Source: an uncultured Gammaproteobacteria bacterium (lineage in GTDB: Bacteria > Pseudomonadota > Gammaproteobacteria > Pseudomonadales > UBA5518). From it: DNA of 5,916 nucleotides. Location of the stretch: the NCBI GenBank assembly GCA_903921135.1, contig CAIXOY010000400.1:1-5916 (forward strand), written 5' to 3'. The notes below the pieces were generated by a model. That model had not been told where the DNA came from, ran no database searches, and worked only from the letters and a program-made list of their open reading frames with translations. The position numbers and the translations under genes are program-made. Below, one piece after another: positions 5,131 to 5,916 of the stretch (position 1 is its first letter; every line of letters begins with the position of its first letter).

Positions 5131-5916
5131 GGTGCGGGTTCCTTGCGCAGCGCATCTAGCACTGCCTCGGCGATGCGCGTCAGGGGCACGATGCGCTCCA
5201 CCGCGCCTGCCGCGATGGCCGCCTGCGGCATGCCGAACACCACGCAGCTGTCTTCGGACTGCGCGATGGTGCGTGCGCCGGCGGCGCGCAGCAGTTGCAT
5301 CCCGCGCGCGCCATCGGCACCCATGCCCGTCAGGAGTACACCCACCGCCTGCGCGCCTGCCTGCTCGGCAGCGGAGCGGAAAAGCACATCGACCGAGGGG
5401 CGGCAATGGTTCACGGGCGGTGACTGCGAGAGCTTCAGCCGGTATTGCCCGCCCTGGCGCTTGAGGAGCACGTGAAAATCCCCGGGCGCAATCAGGCAGA
5501 GGCCGGGGCGCAGAACATCACCGTCGACCGCCTCGCGCACCTCGACCGCCGCGACGCGGTCCAGGTGCTCTGCCATCACCCGCGAGAAATACGGCGGTAT
5601 GTGCTGCACCACCACGAGGGGCGGCATATCGGCGGGCAAGCGCGGGAGCACCGTGCGCAGCGCCTCCACGCCACCCGTGGACGCGCCGATCAGCACCACG
5701 CGACGCGTATCCGGCGCCGTGGCGAGCGGCGCCAGCGCAGCCGTCTGCGCAGCACCACTCGCGCCTGCACCGCGCCTTGAGAGCGCGGCAGCGCGCACTT
5801 GCGCGCACAGCCGCCGCGACATCTGCGCAGCGGCCCGCGTGCCGTCGGGTTTCTGGATCACATCGATGGCGCCGGCCTCGAGTGCTGCCATTGCCAGCTC
5901 GGAGCCCGCGGGCGTC
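5127..5916 (-). CDS. cheB: Chemotaxis response regulator protein-glutamate methylesterase CheB (5' part outside the window)
   Basis: CheB removes methyl groups from, and deamidates, receptor glutamates/glutamines, giving adaptation in chemosensory pathways. It is activated by CheA phosphorylation of its receiver. The window holds about 262 residues; the frame is open to the right edge. The first visible residues, T-P-A-G-S-E-L-A-M-A-A-L-E, then AGAIDVIQKP, match the end of the CheB receiver including its conserved Lys. Roughly the first 90 residues with the phospho-acceptor Asp are therefore missing from view. A linker of about 45 residues rich in Ala and Arg follows. Numbering from the Met codon at 5891, the methylesterase domain (about 62-250) carries the full triad: Ser71 in GASTGG, His97 in QHIPP, Asp193 in TGMGADGA. 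RPSVDVLF (164-171) and VVFGMPQAA (217-225) are family signatures. No CheR-docking pentapeptide is seen at the C-terminus. The stop overlaps the next start as ATGA. Confidence 0.95.
   Translation of the reverse strand, partial: TPAGSELAMAALEAGAIDVIQKPDGTRAAAQMSRRLCAQVRAAALSRRGAGASGAAQTAALAPLATAPDTRRVVLIGASTGGVEALRTVLPRLPADMPPLVVVQHIPPYFSRVMAEHLDRVAAVEVREAVDGDVLRPGLCLIAPGDFHVLLKRQGGQYRLKLSQSPPVNHCRPSVDVLFRSAAEQAGAQAVGVLLTGMGADGARGMQLLRAAGARTIAQSEDSCVVFGMPQAAIAAGAVERIVPLTRIAEAVLDALRKEPAP
5139..5144 (-). promoter_or_regulatory. Ribosome binding site of the stand-alone receiver gene
   Basis: Read on the - strand, AAGGAA lies 8 nt before the ATG at 5130, inside the last codons of cheB. It fixes the start of the receiver gene and supports coupled translation with cheB. 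Confidence 0.65.

Noticed and set aside
5131..5406. N-terminal extension of the stand-alone receiver by 92 residues
   Set aside because: It runs over the CheB catalytic domain in another frame and is Arg/Gly/His-rich. The start at 5130 has a ribosome binding site and the standard receiver opening.
4378..5475. + strand open frame of 365 codons across the signalling operon
   Set aside because: It is antisense to three genes with intact catalytic motifs. Its Ser/Ala/Arg-rich sequence shows no domain.
1..5916. CRISPR arrays, tRNA or rRNA genes, insertion sequences, phage or defence genes
   Set aside because: No repeat-spacer pattern, terminal inverted repeats, transposase motifs or RNA gene signatures were seen. 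Nearly all bases are in six ordinary coding regions.

Overview
The window is GC-rich, densely coded DNA with almost no intergenic space. It reads as a proteobacterial chromosome. CheB and the receiver-phosphatase have the look of gammaproteobacterial chemosensory proteins, and the lipoprotein-type alkylsulfatase fits a Gram-negative outer membrane. The genus cannot be determined from the sequence. There are no tRNA or rRNA genes, insertion sequences, CRISPR arrays or long repeats that I can see.

Left part (about 1-3471), catabolic or accessory enzymes. An FMN TIM-barrel protein of the nitronate monooxygenase family runs in from the left edge on the + strand. Its stop overlaps, tail to tail, the stop of a - strand NTF2/SnoaL-like gene. 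That gene is divergent, across a gap of 78 bp, from a + strand gene for a metallo-beta-lactamase-fold alkylsulfatase (SdsA1 type) with a lipoprotein signal. A short ORF with a strong Shine-Dalgarno sequence lies at the start of the alkylsulfatase gene and ends in an ATGA overlap with one of its two possible start codons.

Right part (3483-5916), a - strand signalling operon. In order of transcription it holds the 3' part of cheB (receiver end plus the complete methylesterase domain), a stand-alone receiver protein, and a receiver-coiled coil-PP2C (SpoIIE/RsbU type) phosphatase. Junctions overlap by 4 and 8 bp, so the three genes are very probably cotranscribed and translationally coupled. The upstream part of the operon (expected CheA, CheW, CheR, receptor) would lie beyond the right edge. 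The predicted logic is a CheA-type kinase that phosphorylates CheB for adaptation and one or both receivers for output. The last gene would turn phosphorylation into serine/threonine dephosphorylation of an unknown partner, classically a STAS anti-sigma-factor antagonist. No such partner is encoded here.

No clearly new system is visible. The points most worth a second look are the phosphatase output of the chemosensory operon, the loss of the usual catalytic histidine in the nitronate monooxygenase-like protein, the leader ORF and lipoprotein signal of the alkylsulfatase, and a Met/His/Cys-rich stretch in the SnoaL-like protein.
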